From: Anticarsia gemmatalis
Lineage: Eukaryota > Arthropoda > Insecta > Lepidoptera > Erebidae
Assembly: GCF_050436995.1 (NCBI RefSeq)
Contig: NC_134751.1
Location: 5,952,001-6,016,000 of the forward strand
Reading direction: 5' to 3'
Length of the DNA stretch: 64,000 nucleotides
Shown: one piece after another, positions 24,801 to 36,853 of the stretch
Position numbering within the stretch: position 1 is the first letter of the stretch
Layout of the letters: every line of letters starts with the position of its first letter
Notes under the pieces: generated by a model
What the model was told of the DNA's origin: nothing
The model's input: only the letters and a program-made list of their open reading frames with translations
Databases searched by the model: none
Translations under genes and position numbers: made by a program

Positions 24801-25677
24801 CATAACGCATTATTGCATTGTGAAATAATTTTGCTGAAACTGAAAACCCTTGTGTAAGTGGTAAGTTACATACAGCTACTCGATATGGGAAATCAGATTA
24901 CATCATCTCCAGTCTCCACCGCCGTAACATTAAAATAAAGAAAAAGATGTCTAGAACTTTGACTATAAACTAGAATATATAAATCATACGAGGTAAGTGC
25001 TTCTCGGGGTAATTGACCGCCCTATCGATGTCACCGCAAACTCCATTATAAAAGTGCTCAGTAAATATTAGTAATTCACCTTAATCAAATAATCCGATAA
25101 TTCGAATAGGTGTATGAAGTAGTTATGGACGGCTTGATAAGAACATTTCCTTTGCACGTAAACTAAAAATGAACTCTACGAAATTGTTCAATAAAATAAA
25201 CCTTCTGAATATTATTACCAAAGTGACTGAATCTTCTTTTAATGGATTACAAGTCTTAATTAAACACAGTACAAAGCCACAATATTTTGAAGACTAGACT
25301 GCCTGTGGTATCATTCGTATCTTTATCGACTTCACATATACACACGCTAAATAGATTCACTTTAGTAGGCGGTTGGTGGTAGTCCTTAGATAGAGTTTGT
25401 ACATTTCATAAGTGTCTTTATTCGTACAATAAACCATACTATGTAACAGAGGGTAATCTTATTGCTTAATTATTTATTTAACTATCCAATATTGCTTAAG
25501 GAAGTCTATAAGGCTCGAGGCGATCGTAGATTGTATCGTTTTTTGGTCTCTGATAATATGATGTCAATGAATCATATGAATGTCAATTGCGTAAAAGACG
25601 CCTTTTTATAAAATTACACTATAGGTCAGTTCATACGAATACTAACAAAATAAAACAATTATATCCATAACAGGACG
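24801..25677. other. Intergenic AT-rich stretch
   Basis: Between the convergent 3' ends of the zinc-transporter gene and F-spondin. No ORF, RNA or repeat recognised. Confidence 0.4.
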
Positions 25678-25683
25678 TTTATT
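25678..25683 (-). terminator. Probable poly(A) signal of F-spondin
   Basis: AATAAA on the minus strand, about 160 bp downstream of the F-spondin stop codon at 25845. Placement fits a short 3' UTR; not proven. Confidence 0.5.
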
Positions 25684-25844
25684 AGCCGATGATAATAATA
25701 TTGAAAGTACTATCACAATATCTATTGTCTACATTGAACAGCTTACATAACATTTACTTGTGTATATGATCATAAATACATTAGTAAGTAACTATATATA
25801 ATTGTGGAACATTGTATGTAGTTAAAATTGTCTAATAAACTATG

Positions 25845-28800
25845 CTAATCGTCGTAGTAGTTGAGTTGCTCGACGATGTCCGTGTAGTTGGATTTGCGAC
25901 AGTTGGTTGGACGGCAACCACGGCTCTTGATAAGACGACGACAGCTCTTGCCGTCGCCTGATGCTGAACGCTATGAAAAAAAAAACAGTAGTCATTTTTA
26001 CAGATAACCAATCAATTTGACGTTTGAAAAGCGATTATTAAATGCTATCTGATAATGCCTAATAGATTTCAATAAAATAAAACATTTGCATACTGTTTAA
26101 ACAGTTGCTATTAATTACTTATTTTCAAGGAACAAATGTTATCCAAATAGATCATCAGAAACAGGTATTCATTTAGTGTATTGAATGTGTTCTTATACCA
26201 AATCGTAAGTAAAGTAACTTAAGTTATCATTCCTTAGTTCAATTTTCCATTTCTAAAGATCATATAAACAAAACGACTTGATAACGTTTGATATAAGTCG
26301 GCTAAATAAACGTATCATATAGAATTATGTAGTATAACTTACCGAAACATGTCTAAAATTAAGTTTTATTGCGAATTTGCAGTCCCCAGTACACTCGGTC
26401 CATCCGAGCCACGGGCCCACCACGCAGTTTGCCTCGCCTGAACTTCCTAAACATAACACATTTAGTAAAACTAACCATTTAACTTGACTGCATTTCTTTT
26501 GAGTATGAGTATAAAATTTTCCCGGTATTTTACACGCTTTCACATTAAGTTAAGCTTTTAAAACCTCATCAAATGTCAATGAGTTCTAGACTATATTCAA
26601 GGTTTATGGCTGAACTCGAACTTTGCCAGAATGTTTCTACGATTTGTCCTGTAAATCGTCGTGTTAATACAAGTCGCTAAATATTAAATCAATAAACAAC
26701 AAATTATCGATAGCATATTGCATAAACATATTTGAATTCGCGCAATATCTAATCTTTACGACGCATCGGAAGTAACGAACTTTGGACCTAACGGAGTAAC
26801 GATACTTCAAAATGTATCCAAGATATCCATGTTTTGTTAAGGGAGACTGATAATGTTACCTTCGCAACATGGCCTTCGAAATACTTCAAATATTAAACGA
26901 ATCTGTGTAATTACGATAACATGTTATAACCAACACACATTGTGTAATAAAATACTATCAATAACATAAATTGAAAATTTTATATTGCAAATTGAATTTG
27001 TGCTAAGAAAAAACACGCGACGGACTTTATTACGATGAAAGATGTATATTGTTTTCTTTAAATTATGAGTTTACAACTACCTAAAAGACGAATTAAATAC
27101 TTACCTGATAGGTATTTCGTAATGACTACAATCTAATCCAAGCTTAAGCTAAAATTGTACCTGGTCTATCCGATAAATTTGAAAATACCTCTAAATTAAA
27201 ATTACGAGTACAGGATTATGATTATAGTTACTTTTTCGTCAAGTGATAGTTACCACAGATTTTTTACTTAAACTATGGAGATAAATTTCAATAGTTATTT
27301 ATTTTCTACTGGTCGTTTTTGCTTGTATCGATCTCTCCACTTTTATAATCTCAATAAAAAACACAAGTGAAAAAACTTACTTAGGTACTTAAATTTCGGG
27401 GGTGTTTCCACTATTTCACTTCTTTAAATTATCCGTCATTATAAAAAGACTGTTTGCAGTAACGAATACTGTAGTTATTCATTATTTCAATTTAAACACA
27501 ATCCCAGGTGGTGTGTCTGTAGATCTTAGCTCAAATTGTGAGGGCCTTCTAATATACAATTTAACATGTGTATTCCTCCGGGTTTCGAGCAAACTTCAGA
27601 CTTAAACGTAACCTTATGAATAATATTATTTTTGTTTACACTCCAAACAAACAATAAAGCATGACATTGCGTGATTTAGACGATTTTCACTTCTTTTACT
27701 ATAAATACGAAAAGTCATACACAATATAGTTTGTTTAGAGTTCAATCGTATGTTACAATTTTGCAGCAATTTGATGCTATTATAAATTTTGACTTGCTCT
27801 GTTCATGCCAATTGGTGCCACAAAATAGAATGCTTTACAACCAATATAACTGTGCTTACCCTGTGAGGCATCAGAAGCGTGATGATATGTAAGCATGTAA
27901 AAAAATATGATGAATACTATCTAATACTGTTCATATTTACACTATACAAGGACTATGAGCGTGCAAAGATTAAATTTTGCATGATCACTACTAACTTGCT
28001 GTCCACCTTCTAAATTATGGGTTAGTTCTAAGTTTTAGGTTCCTATTTGGTTAATTTCTACTTCTATACATAAGTTATTCTAAAACTGACAAGGATCACA
28101 CAATGCTGTATCTAGTCATCTAGGGGCTACTGAGTCACCCTATTTCATTAGAAAACTCAAATTTAACGTGTGATTTTATGTGCAAAAAGTATGACTAGAT
28201 TGCAATTAGACGATTGTTCTTATTGACATTTCAGCAAAGATGCATCGTTAAATTATAAAATATTGTTCCCCATAATTCATTTTTCATTTTCATTAGTTAC
28301 ATCCAAAAACACGCATTTTTTTTTATTCGACCACTTAAAATTTACGGTATTGCATCAACAGATCCATAGCAAAGCAAATGTAATTCTTAAAGAAAGCGCA
28401 TCTGTATTCAAGCTGTCTTTAGTAGTAGATCGCTCGTTTGCGATCCTTTGCAAATGCAGCAAGATATTCGAAGCATAAATATGTTGTAATGTTAGCGCTG
28501 TGCACTTTAACCCTCCTTTCCTTTCGAGCCATGAACTGGAGTTCATAGCAGCTACATTACAACTAATTCTTCTTGGCTCTTACGACCTGCGCACGCATTA
28601 GAAAAGGTTACCAACATGATAAAGCTAAACTCTGACATTTTGCTACGGAAAGGCGTGAATTGGTTCAAATATAATATCTACAAGATATCATCGTATGCAC
28701 TTTACAATATATCGTGCTGAGCCTACCTACTAAAATGAATATAGCTAATTTAAAATATTATTTAACAAAACTTGCCGTAGAGTGGAGCTGGTATATCATT

Positions 28801-31800
28801 CTGAATAACTTCGTTGTCCACGCGAGATGGCGTTGGCTTTACCTTCTTTGGATTGGGCTCGGTCGGGGTCTTGGTTTCTGTAAACAATAAAGCATCATAG
28901 GAATCTATACTGCCTCAAATAATCATCACGATTTTGAAAGGTCTGTTGTCTATGACACAAAACATAGGCTTTCGATAAGAACATACCGACTTGTGTCGTG
29001 AAGACTGACCGTTATGTTGAGTGGTGTTGAGGACGGTCCTGCACGCTTGCAGGCAGTGGTCTCGAGTGCGGAAGTTGTTCGCGTTGCCGCCACAGCCGCT
29101 GAAGCCGAAGGGCTCGCATACGCCGCGCGCCCACTCGTAGAACCAGCGCTCCTCGTAGCCGCGGCAGTAGCCCACTGACATCGGGAGCTTGCAAACCTCT
29201 GTGCAGACGAACAAAAACGTATTATTTAAACTACATCGCTACTAAATAAGGCTGGCGATCCCATCGGGCGCTAGATTACCGTTGCTGTAGGCGACGTGCA
29301 CCTTCACGTGTCTCTGTTCTGAGAGTCCAATATTTTAATACTATTCTAGCGTCTAGTAGAAGCCCCAAGAAAATACTCTGTCCTAAGAAGGGCCAGGGAA
29401 GAAACTGTTCTCATATTGACATTAAGGTTAATGAGAAACAATGTCAATATACCTGGAGGCACCGTGACATTAGCGCAGCTGGGATGATCTCCGTCGCACA
29501 GAGCCTCCTGCTGGGTCAGCGTGAACTGGCACTTGTTGATGTGCTCCTGATATGCCTTCTCTATAGCTGGGTCGTCTGCCGTCATGTTATCCGGTGGTAG
29601 TGCCTGAAATCGCATTCTTTGTAACATTTCTTGTCACACATACATACGTGATATATAAGATATTAACCCCCGTTTCTGAGTTACATTTCAATAGCATAAA
29701 ACTCATATAAAAAAACGCTATTGAATAGATAAACTACCGTTAAAAGTTAGGTTTAAAATTTACCAAACGTATTTCGTTCAGGCTCAGGCATGACACAAAA
29801 AAATTGCATTGGCTAAGCAAAACGTTTAATGTTTCATTAACGGTATAAACACGTACACGTGTTTGCAATAAACTTACTATTGACTGCAGCTCCGCAAATC
29901 GCCGGTTCCATTTGTTGAGCAGTCTACGCGACATTTCCTGCTGCAGTTTGAAGTCATGCACCAGATACAGCCGAGTACGTATCTGTCGGCCACGCCCGCA
30001 CTTCGACGAGCAGGGGGACCAAGTGCCCCATGGCGTCATTTTACATTCACCTTGAGTTATATCCTGAAAGCAAAATGCAAGGGAAAGCAATTTTTTTACA
30101 TAATTATAAAGTATGATTGAAACTAAGTATCAAGCAAATAGAATCAATATTTTTACCAAACTACTATTGTGGGTCGTTAGAGAATTGGTTTGGATTTGCC
30201 CCAATTATTTACTGGGGAAATGATTTGACCCATTCATTATTCTATAGAGCAAGTTTTTGTAAGAATATTTCATAGAATAACAACTTACGACGAAGAACCA
30301 ATCGAAGTTTGTGGCGTTGTTTGTACGGTTTCCGGGCGGTCTGAAATAAAACGAGTTCATCAACAATCATTTACTCGACAATTTTGCGCAAAATACTGTG
30401 TTTACATTTATTACATAACATCACATCTTACTTCTCACAAGGTCCTATATCACAAGGCATGGCCTGACTGAGGATGGTTCTAGCACGGTATCCGATGTGG
30501 CAACGTTTGTAAGCTCTCTCCCGCACGTAGTGTCGGGTTCGAGCGCGAACTCCGCACCCCTCGCAAGGAGACCACTCGGACCAGGGCGACACGGCACATG
30601 GACCAGTTGACTCAGCTGGATCTGGCTCATATTCTGATGGGGCACTAGAGTACAAAAAGAATATTTAAACTCTAGGATTTACAAAACTTAAGTGTAGAAT
30701 TATGCAAACTAGGTATTTACTCTTTAAGTCAATTATATGAGTATAGATACCGGCAATGCATCCGTGGTCCATGACACCTCTTGTAATCAGTGAGTGGAAT
30801 CCTGCAAGCTTCGGCGTAAGCACGTGTGGGCCACACATACTGGCGCTGGCGCGTGGCGCGGCCCGGACCGCAGGATACGCTGCACGGGCCCCACACGCCC
30901 CAAGAGTGGACGGCACATGCTCCACCCGCCAAGTTACCAGTACCATGGGACTCTGACATTCGTTCTACACCATCTACACCTGAAATAATGGTACGGTAAA
31001 ACGAGTATCGAAAATGCTTAGTTTTTTTTTTCTTGAGGTGCCTGATCGAAATTAAACTGTTGTAAAATATGTAAATAACCCCTTTCCTTGTCCTGATCTG
31101 TTACCGTAAAAACAGCACATAAAACTAGTTTTCTCAGTTAAACTAGTAAGAGTGAGATGATATCTTTATTTTACCTGGTGTGCCGTCACAACTCCGCTCG
31201 TAGAGGCGTAACCGTGTTAGTTTTAATTTAGCGAAGGGTCGCATTTCTCCCTCCGTGCTGTAGAACGGAGACCGAACATCGCGGGGCCAGTCTGGACGCA
31301 ATGCACGAACCGGAGCTGCAGGGACTGTAGGCGACCGACGAGACTGTTGAACCAAAACGATTAGCTTGTATTTTAAGCCCTTCTATGATTTCTACCGAAC
31401 ATGGAATTATAAGGTTATTCTACCAGAAAATCTCGATAACTAAATGTTCACGGCTAAGTTATCTGTTATAGAACATAAAAACAAACTCACCGTGTAACTG
31501 AGTCCATTGTCAGTGCCAGCATCGTAGGGGTAGAGCGGGATGGAGGCAGACATACTCCACGTACAATTGGAGTTGCACAGCTCCAACGCCGACACCCCCA
31601 CGATCCAGTCAGGAGACGGAGCAAGCTTAGAAGCCAGAGAAATGAGATGATGTTTGGCGTCTACTCGGAACACCGCGAAAGTGTTCGGTGTACCTGTCCC
31701 ATCCACTTGCTGCCATGATATACCACGAGCTTTGATTATTGTCCTAATGTGGTCGCTCTGTGGATGTTGTAAAGGTTAATACTTATATACCAATAGACAT

Positions 31801-33541
31801 TTTTTTAGGAAAGAAAACCAGTACGTGCGCCCTCCATTTATTGTGCTTAAATCTAATAGTTGACCTGCTAAAGCGGTCTTCGTGAATAGTCCCTCATTAT
31901 TAAAGGTGTATGCAAATTATAGAATATTGTGCGACCTACCTTTGACCTACAGTTACCTTGTTTCTTATTCTTACCTCAGACTTCAGTTCCTTTTCTAGAG
32001 CAGTGGTGGTGCCATCATCAGCGAGGCGCCTGACACCAGGGCTGGCAACTCGTCCCTCCTGCCACACTCGGTAATGTGCGGTGTGTGAGGCACCAATGAC
32101 GTCACTGAAGTGTGCACGCGCGCTCTCGGGCGGAAACTCACGAGGGTGGGTATTCCGAGACCAGAGACCCTCAAAAGTTACCTATAGGAAATTATTTTGA
32201 TGAACATAAACAATGTCATACAATATCTCCCAAAATTGAATACCATATCTTTATAACAGAGTTGAAAGCTGAAAGAAATTGGGTTTATACCAAAAGCAAC
32301 TCCCGCGTCATAAGCTTACAAACATACATACAAACATACAAACAAACATAATATAAAATCATGCTCTCATTGACCTAATACGAAATGAACCTCGTCATAT
32401 AAGAATTAAGATAGAGCCGCCCTAAAATGTCGTAGACAGAAAAAAACAGAGACACAAAATTGCTATAAAGTACTGTTTTATTTGTTTCCCTCACCTCGTA
32501 TTTGGCCTCATCGCAAGCACAGCAAGGTTCCACTATAGGCGGTAGTTTAGCGAAGTTGGAGGGCGCGGCGGGTGCGACGCACAGTTCGCGCACTAGCACG
32601 GACCACCCGCCCTTGCCAGCGCCGCTGCTTGTCAGAGGAAACGGACCAGCCTTCGCACACATACGGACGCACGCGTTTTTTATATCTGCTGGTGCATTCC
32701 AGATTACCTGAATAAATAAACAATCTGTTCACTCAAACTGTTTCTAACGTTGTTTCTATTAGTAACGTAGACGTTTTAGGTATTAATGTGTCGCGAATGT
32801 AAGATCGGGCATCCTTATTATTAACCATGTCTACTTAAATTAAGCAAATCGTACATTCTTGATCTTTTTTACATAAAGTTACTAACTACTCTACTTTAAA
32901 CTTTAGTAAATGTTATTAGTAACCTGGACTTCAGTCTTAGGATGCGCTGTTGCATTATCAACGGCTGGTATACAATGTTCGTGTATCTTCGCCTGGGCGT
33001 CGTAAGCTTGGAATGTACCCAGTGACTTGTTTTGTGGTTCTACCGGTGGATTGTCCACTTTGTCAGCCTTCACCGGCTCACTGCGATACTCCACCCATAT
33101 TGTAAAACCTATGAATGGAGTTGGCCCTTGACCGCTGTCGATACCCTGGAGAGTTACTGTGTAAAAAAAATTGTTTGTCATATACGAATCTCTGCAAATC
33201 AACCAACAATTACGAAAGTAATTACTTAATAGAAAATGACTTTATCTTTAACACTATTTACTTTAATTGACCGCTAAATATGACCTAGTACGTTTTCTAT
33301 CTAACAGACCTGTATAAAGCTCCCCAGGAAGGAACAAGTCTGGTTCTCCAGCGATTCCAAGGCGGTAATGTGAGTCTGCGGAGGGTGCATTAGGAGGTGC
33401 TCGCTCGCACTTGGACTTAGGTGCGGGCGTCGTTGTCGTTGTCGCCGCCGACTCCGCCGACGACAGCGACAAACACAGCCCCAATATCACCACACTGACA
33501 CGCAACATTGCACTGATTAAAACACAGTTTAAACACATCAT
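25845..33541 (-). CDS. F-spondin (spondin-1-like) with Kunitz domain
   Basis: Fifteen exons: 33541-33310, 33156-32924, 32707-32495, 32181-31975, 31757-31491, 31343-31175, 30979-30751, 30644-30432, 30340-30289, 30063-29878, 29603-29453, 29198-29010, 28877-28776, 26446-26343, 25970-25845; in phase, 890 residues. Secreted matrix protein of the F-spondin family, which guides axons and binds matrix. Domains: signal peptide (LRVSVVILGLCLSLSSAESA), Reeler (about 40-225), Spondin_N (about 227-425; FEGLWSRNTHPREFPPESA, SPDWIVGVSALELC, YPYDAGTDNGLSYT), TSP1 repeats (WGVWGPCSVSCGPGR; SPWSEWSPCEGCGVRAR; WGTWSPCSSKCGRGRQIR), Kunitz (about 720-770; six Cys, CRGYEERWFYEWARGVC, Arg at P1) and a final TSP1 (WLGWTECTGDC...CRPTNC). 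Start 33541 has the better context (AAAATG); Met at 33508 is an alternative. Intron 13 uses a GC donor. Confidence 0.93.
26447..28773. other. Large F-spondin intron 13
   Basis: A 2.3-kb AT-rich intron with no recognisable coding, RNA or repeat content; it starts with a GC donor (minus strand, GGCAAG). The short frames inside (27402-27605, 28263-28478) have no domains. Confidence 0.5.
29667..29755. mobile_element. Short hairpin MITE (CCGGTTTCTGAG family), copy 3, degraded
   Basis: CCCCCGTTTCTGAGTTACAT at the left, then ACTCATATAAAAAAACGCTA and TTGAATAGATAAACTACCGT, the same internal sequence as copies 1 and 2. The right terminus is decayed (AAAAGTTAGGTT). Lies in the F-spondin intron between 29603 and 29878. 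Confidence 0.65.
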
Positions 33542-33619
33542 TTTCCCTACCCATAAACTACTATTACCGTACTGTACAAACACTGACTTTTGAATATTTG
33601 ATTCAAAATAAACAGATGA

Positions 33620-36600
33620 AAAAAACACGTAACATAATACAACAATATCTGCTCAACCCTTAAACTGTCGAATCCTAAGTTTGCTCACCGTAATCGTTTA
33701 ATTAACAGCATTTTATAAACTGCACAATAACTAGCCTGAATCTCCTTCCTTGTTTTACCTTTTAGGGTGAAAGGGGTGTTCTGATTACACTACCTACACC
33801 CCCTGGGGGGGGTGGATTGACCGGCGCATCGCTCTAATTAGTTGTTCGAGCGGCCCCGTGCTGCCGTTTCGCATTAATTAATTTACGGTTGCACCGGATC
33901 TATACGTTGTACTTACATCTGCGTATTATGTAAAAAACGTTATAGTAGCTACTCTGATGGTGATTAATGCAATATTTACGTTATAGTAACTAAAAAGGGC
34001 CACGCGCCTGATTGATGCAACATTGCACTAAAATGCTATTGCTATTTCTTGCATATATAGGTACGTGTGAACATAGTTTTAAATTAATGAAGGTACTAAT
34101 AATCCGCAAAAGTCTATTCACCTCTATACTATCACTTAACTTTAGTTCATACGTTGCAGTCTTTGGGTATAAGTAGCAGAATATAAAAATCTGAGTAAAA
34201 ATTTACCATTATACCTATCGATTTTCAGTGGCAATCAACTACCTACTTAAAAAACCCGGAACAATACGTCTCCGAAACTCTTAACTCTCAATGCTGCTCT
34301 TAAAAACCTGTTGAGACTGTAACATTTATAAATGTAGAGATCGCAACGCAAAGCTTTTTTCAAAACAGTGAAAATACAGTATGCAGTTATTCCGATTAAA
34401 TAGACTTAATTAAAACATTATTATTAAGAATAATTAATTATACTCAGGAAAGGTAATTAATTAAGTATTTGGGAGACGGTAAACTAGAATATCTTAAAGG
34501 TGATGCTTTATATTGTGGAGTTGTACACAATACGTTGGTGGGTAGGTAAATTAACCCAAACATATTTATATTCTTTGGGAACCGGTGAAATAATTAGCTA
34601 AATTAACTTAAGGAACTAAAACTAGTTCTGTTTTGAAGAATTTTCTAATATTCTCAAGATAGGCAGGATGGTAGTAATTCATTTGCAAAGAATAGGTACC
34701 CTGTAGATGGACATCCGCTACCGGCAACTACTTAATAAAAAAAACGAGATAACATCAAGTGCAATTTGCACAAAATCGATTGCTCTGCAAAGTTACATGG
34801 AAGAGCTATTTTTAGCGAACCATTTCATAGGAATGACAGGGCTGTGATAGATTCTTATGTAACGGCAAATAACTAACTGGGTGTTTAACAGTTGTAACTT
34901 GACGAAATAGAATTAATTTTATATTTTGTTTGCAAACACATAATTATTAACTAGACATAGGTAACTGTTCAAGTTTTTATATTCTACAACCTTCAATCTT
35001 TACTATTTCAAACTACCTAATACCTGCCGAAATTAACAACGAATATAGTACCTATGTATTAATTTTATTGCAAACTTATATTATGTAAACAGTGTGTTAC
35101 GAAACCGTATATTCTAAAACAATAATAAATTTCTATATTTCGGGGAAATCAATATTCTACCAATGATTGAAATTGCATCGTATCTGCATCCTTCAACAAA
35201 CTACCTATAGAACTACAATCCGGGTTTTGTCATAACAAAGAGAGGTCATCAACCCTTTACACGGTAATTTAATACATGCAATACAAGAAAGCGTCTAACA
35301 CGAAATTTAATATTTTAATTAGCTTAGTTTTAGTAAAAAATCCAGAGAAATACGCAGTATACGTACAGTGATTTCATATTATATCGCGATATATGCGTGC
35401 ACAACGGGAGCTGCCGTGAGTGGCGCCCGCCCTACATTCCCGCCTTGCGAAGGCCGACTGAACTCTCAACCCCCGACGGCAGTCACACAGCCAATACGAC
35501 CTTTCGCTCCTGTATTGCTTTCCTTGTTCGCTATGTGTGTACTTGCCCAATAATTGCTGGTAATTGATTTTCAGCGCCCCTTGCTCTCCCAGACCGGGTG
35601 CATAGGGTGCGCGGCGGGGTGGGGTGGTGCCAACATTGAAGTTAACAGATTTAATAGTGAGGGAACACGGGAATGATGTTAATTTAAAACGATCGTATTT
35701 TTAAAACTGCAATGTTCCGTTCGATGTTCCCACTTTCGAAGGGCAATAACGAAAGTAAAGTCAATTGAGATGATGAGAAACAAAAAAGGGTATTTGAAAG
35801 CCAAACAAGTTTATATTTCTAAGAAACTTTTATTTAATAAATAAATAAACAGGTATCAAATATTATAATAAGAATAATACATTAAGTAAACATATACATT
35901 GCAACACATTGGTGATTACAAAATAGTTAATCTATATTATAAGACGATTTATATCTAAAAACTTGTGACTAATATATTTTATTCCATTACTGATCTAACT
36001 TTTGATTGAATGAAGGTAAATCATTTACGCTACAATTAATAAGTCATAATTTACGTACTACAATATTATAGAAATATAGATAAGTATCTATTTTATGTAC
36101 TTTATTGCACTATAATAATATTTAAAAACGCTTTGGTAATACCAGTACTAACTTTCAATGGCACAAAGTAATGACCTGCAAGTTAGGCCCATTCACTTTA
36201 AAAATAATCTACATTTCGTTTTTCGTTGCCACTATCTGATATAGGTCACTTATAAATATTCAGCGAACATTCGGCGAATATTCGGCGAAGTATAAGTATT
36301 TATTAAATGTAAATAATGATTGAATAATACCAATAATGTGTATACTTAGGAAGAAAAGCGTATCAAAATCAATGTGGAATTAAACTTAAATTACTAAGAA
36401 TCTGGGACCAACAAGTCAAAGACCAAACAATCCTAAATGAGTCTATCAAATCTACTATTTAATCTTAAAATGCTTTATTAATCACCTCTATTTATTTCTA
36501 TAGATAAGTCAAGTAAATCACAATGTTAATTCTTGCTGTTTTGACTTATCTACTACTGCTATTATGCCAAAAGTCGAATATCTAGAAACTGGGTCCTGAG

Positions 36601-36850
36601 CTATCACCTTAGTAAACATCTAAAAATCACAAATTGAGAAGAAAAGTTATTCAGAAAGCACTATCCCCTACATAAGTAGGGCTCGTCTTATAAATGCCTG
36701 CGTCAATGTACGTATGAAACATCATCTTTTACACGCCACGCTACAATACAGTCGTCTTAAATTGACATTTATCTCTCTCGTGCTCTATCTTCCCTCGTAG
36801 CAAACAGGTACTGTTGTACTGATCGTTCGATTCCTCGGTTCTTCCATAGA
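33620..36850. other. Intergenic region upstream of F-spondin and downstream of Ric-8
   Basis: Mostly AT-rich with two GC-richer patches: about 33770-33870, with an eight-to-nine G run and GAGCGGCCCCGTGCTGCC, and about 35400-35640, with GTGCGCGGCGGGGTGGGGTG. The first may be the F-spondin promoter (start codon at 33541). The open frame at 35368-35553 has no recognised domain. A probable Ric-8 poly(A) signal (TTTATT on plus) lies near 36474. Confidence 0.4.
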
Positions 36851-36853
36851 TGT

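Noticed and set aside
35368..35553. 61-codon ORF with a hydrophobic end
   Set aside because: No splice partner, no homology visible, arises from a GC-richer patch.
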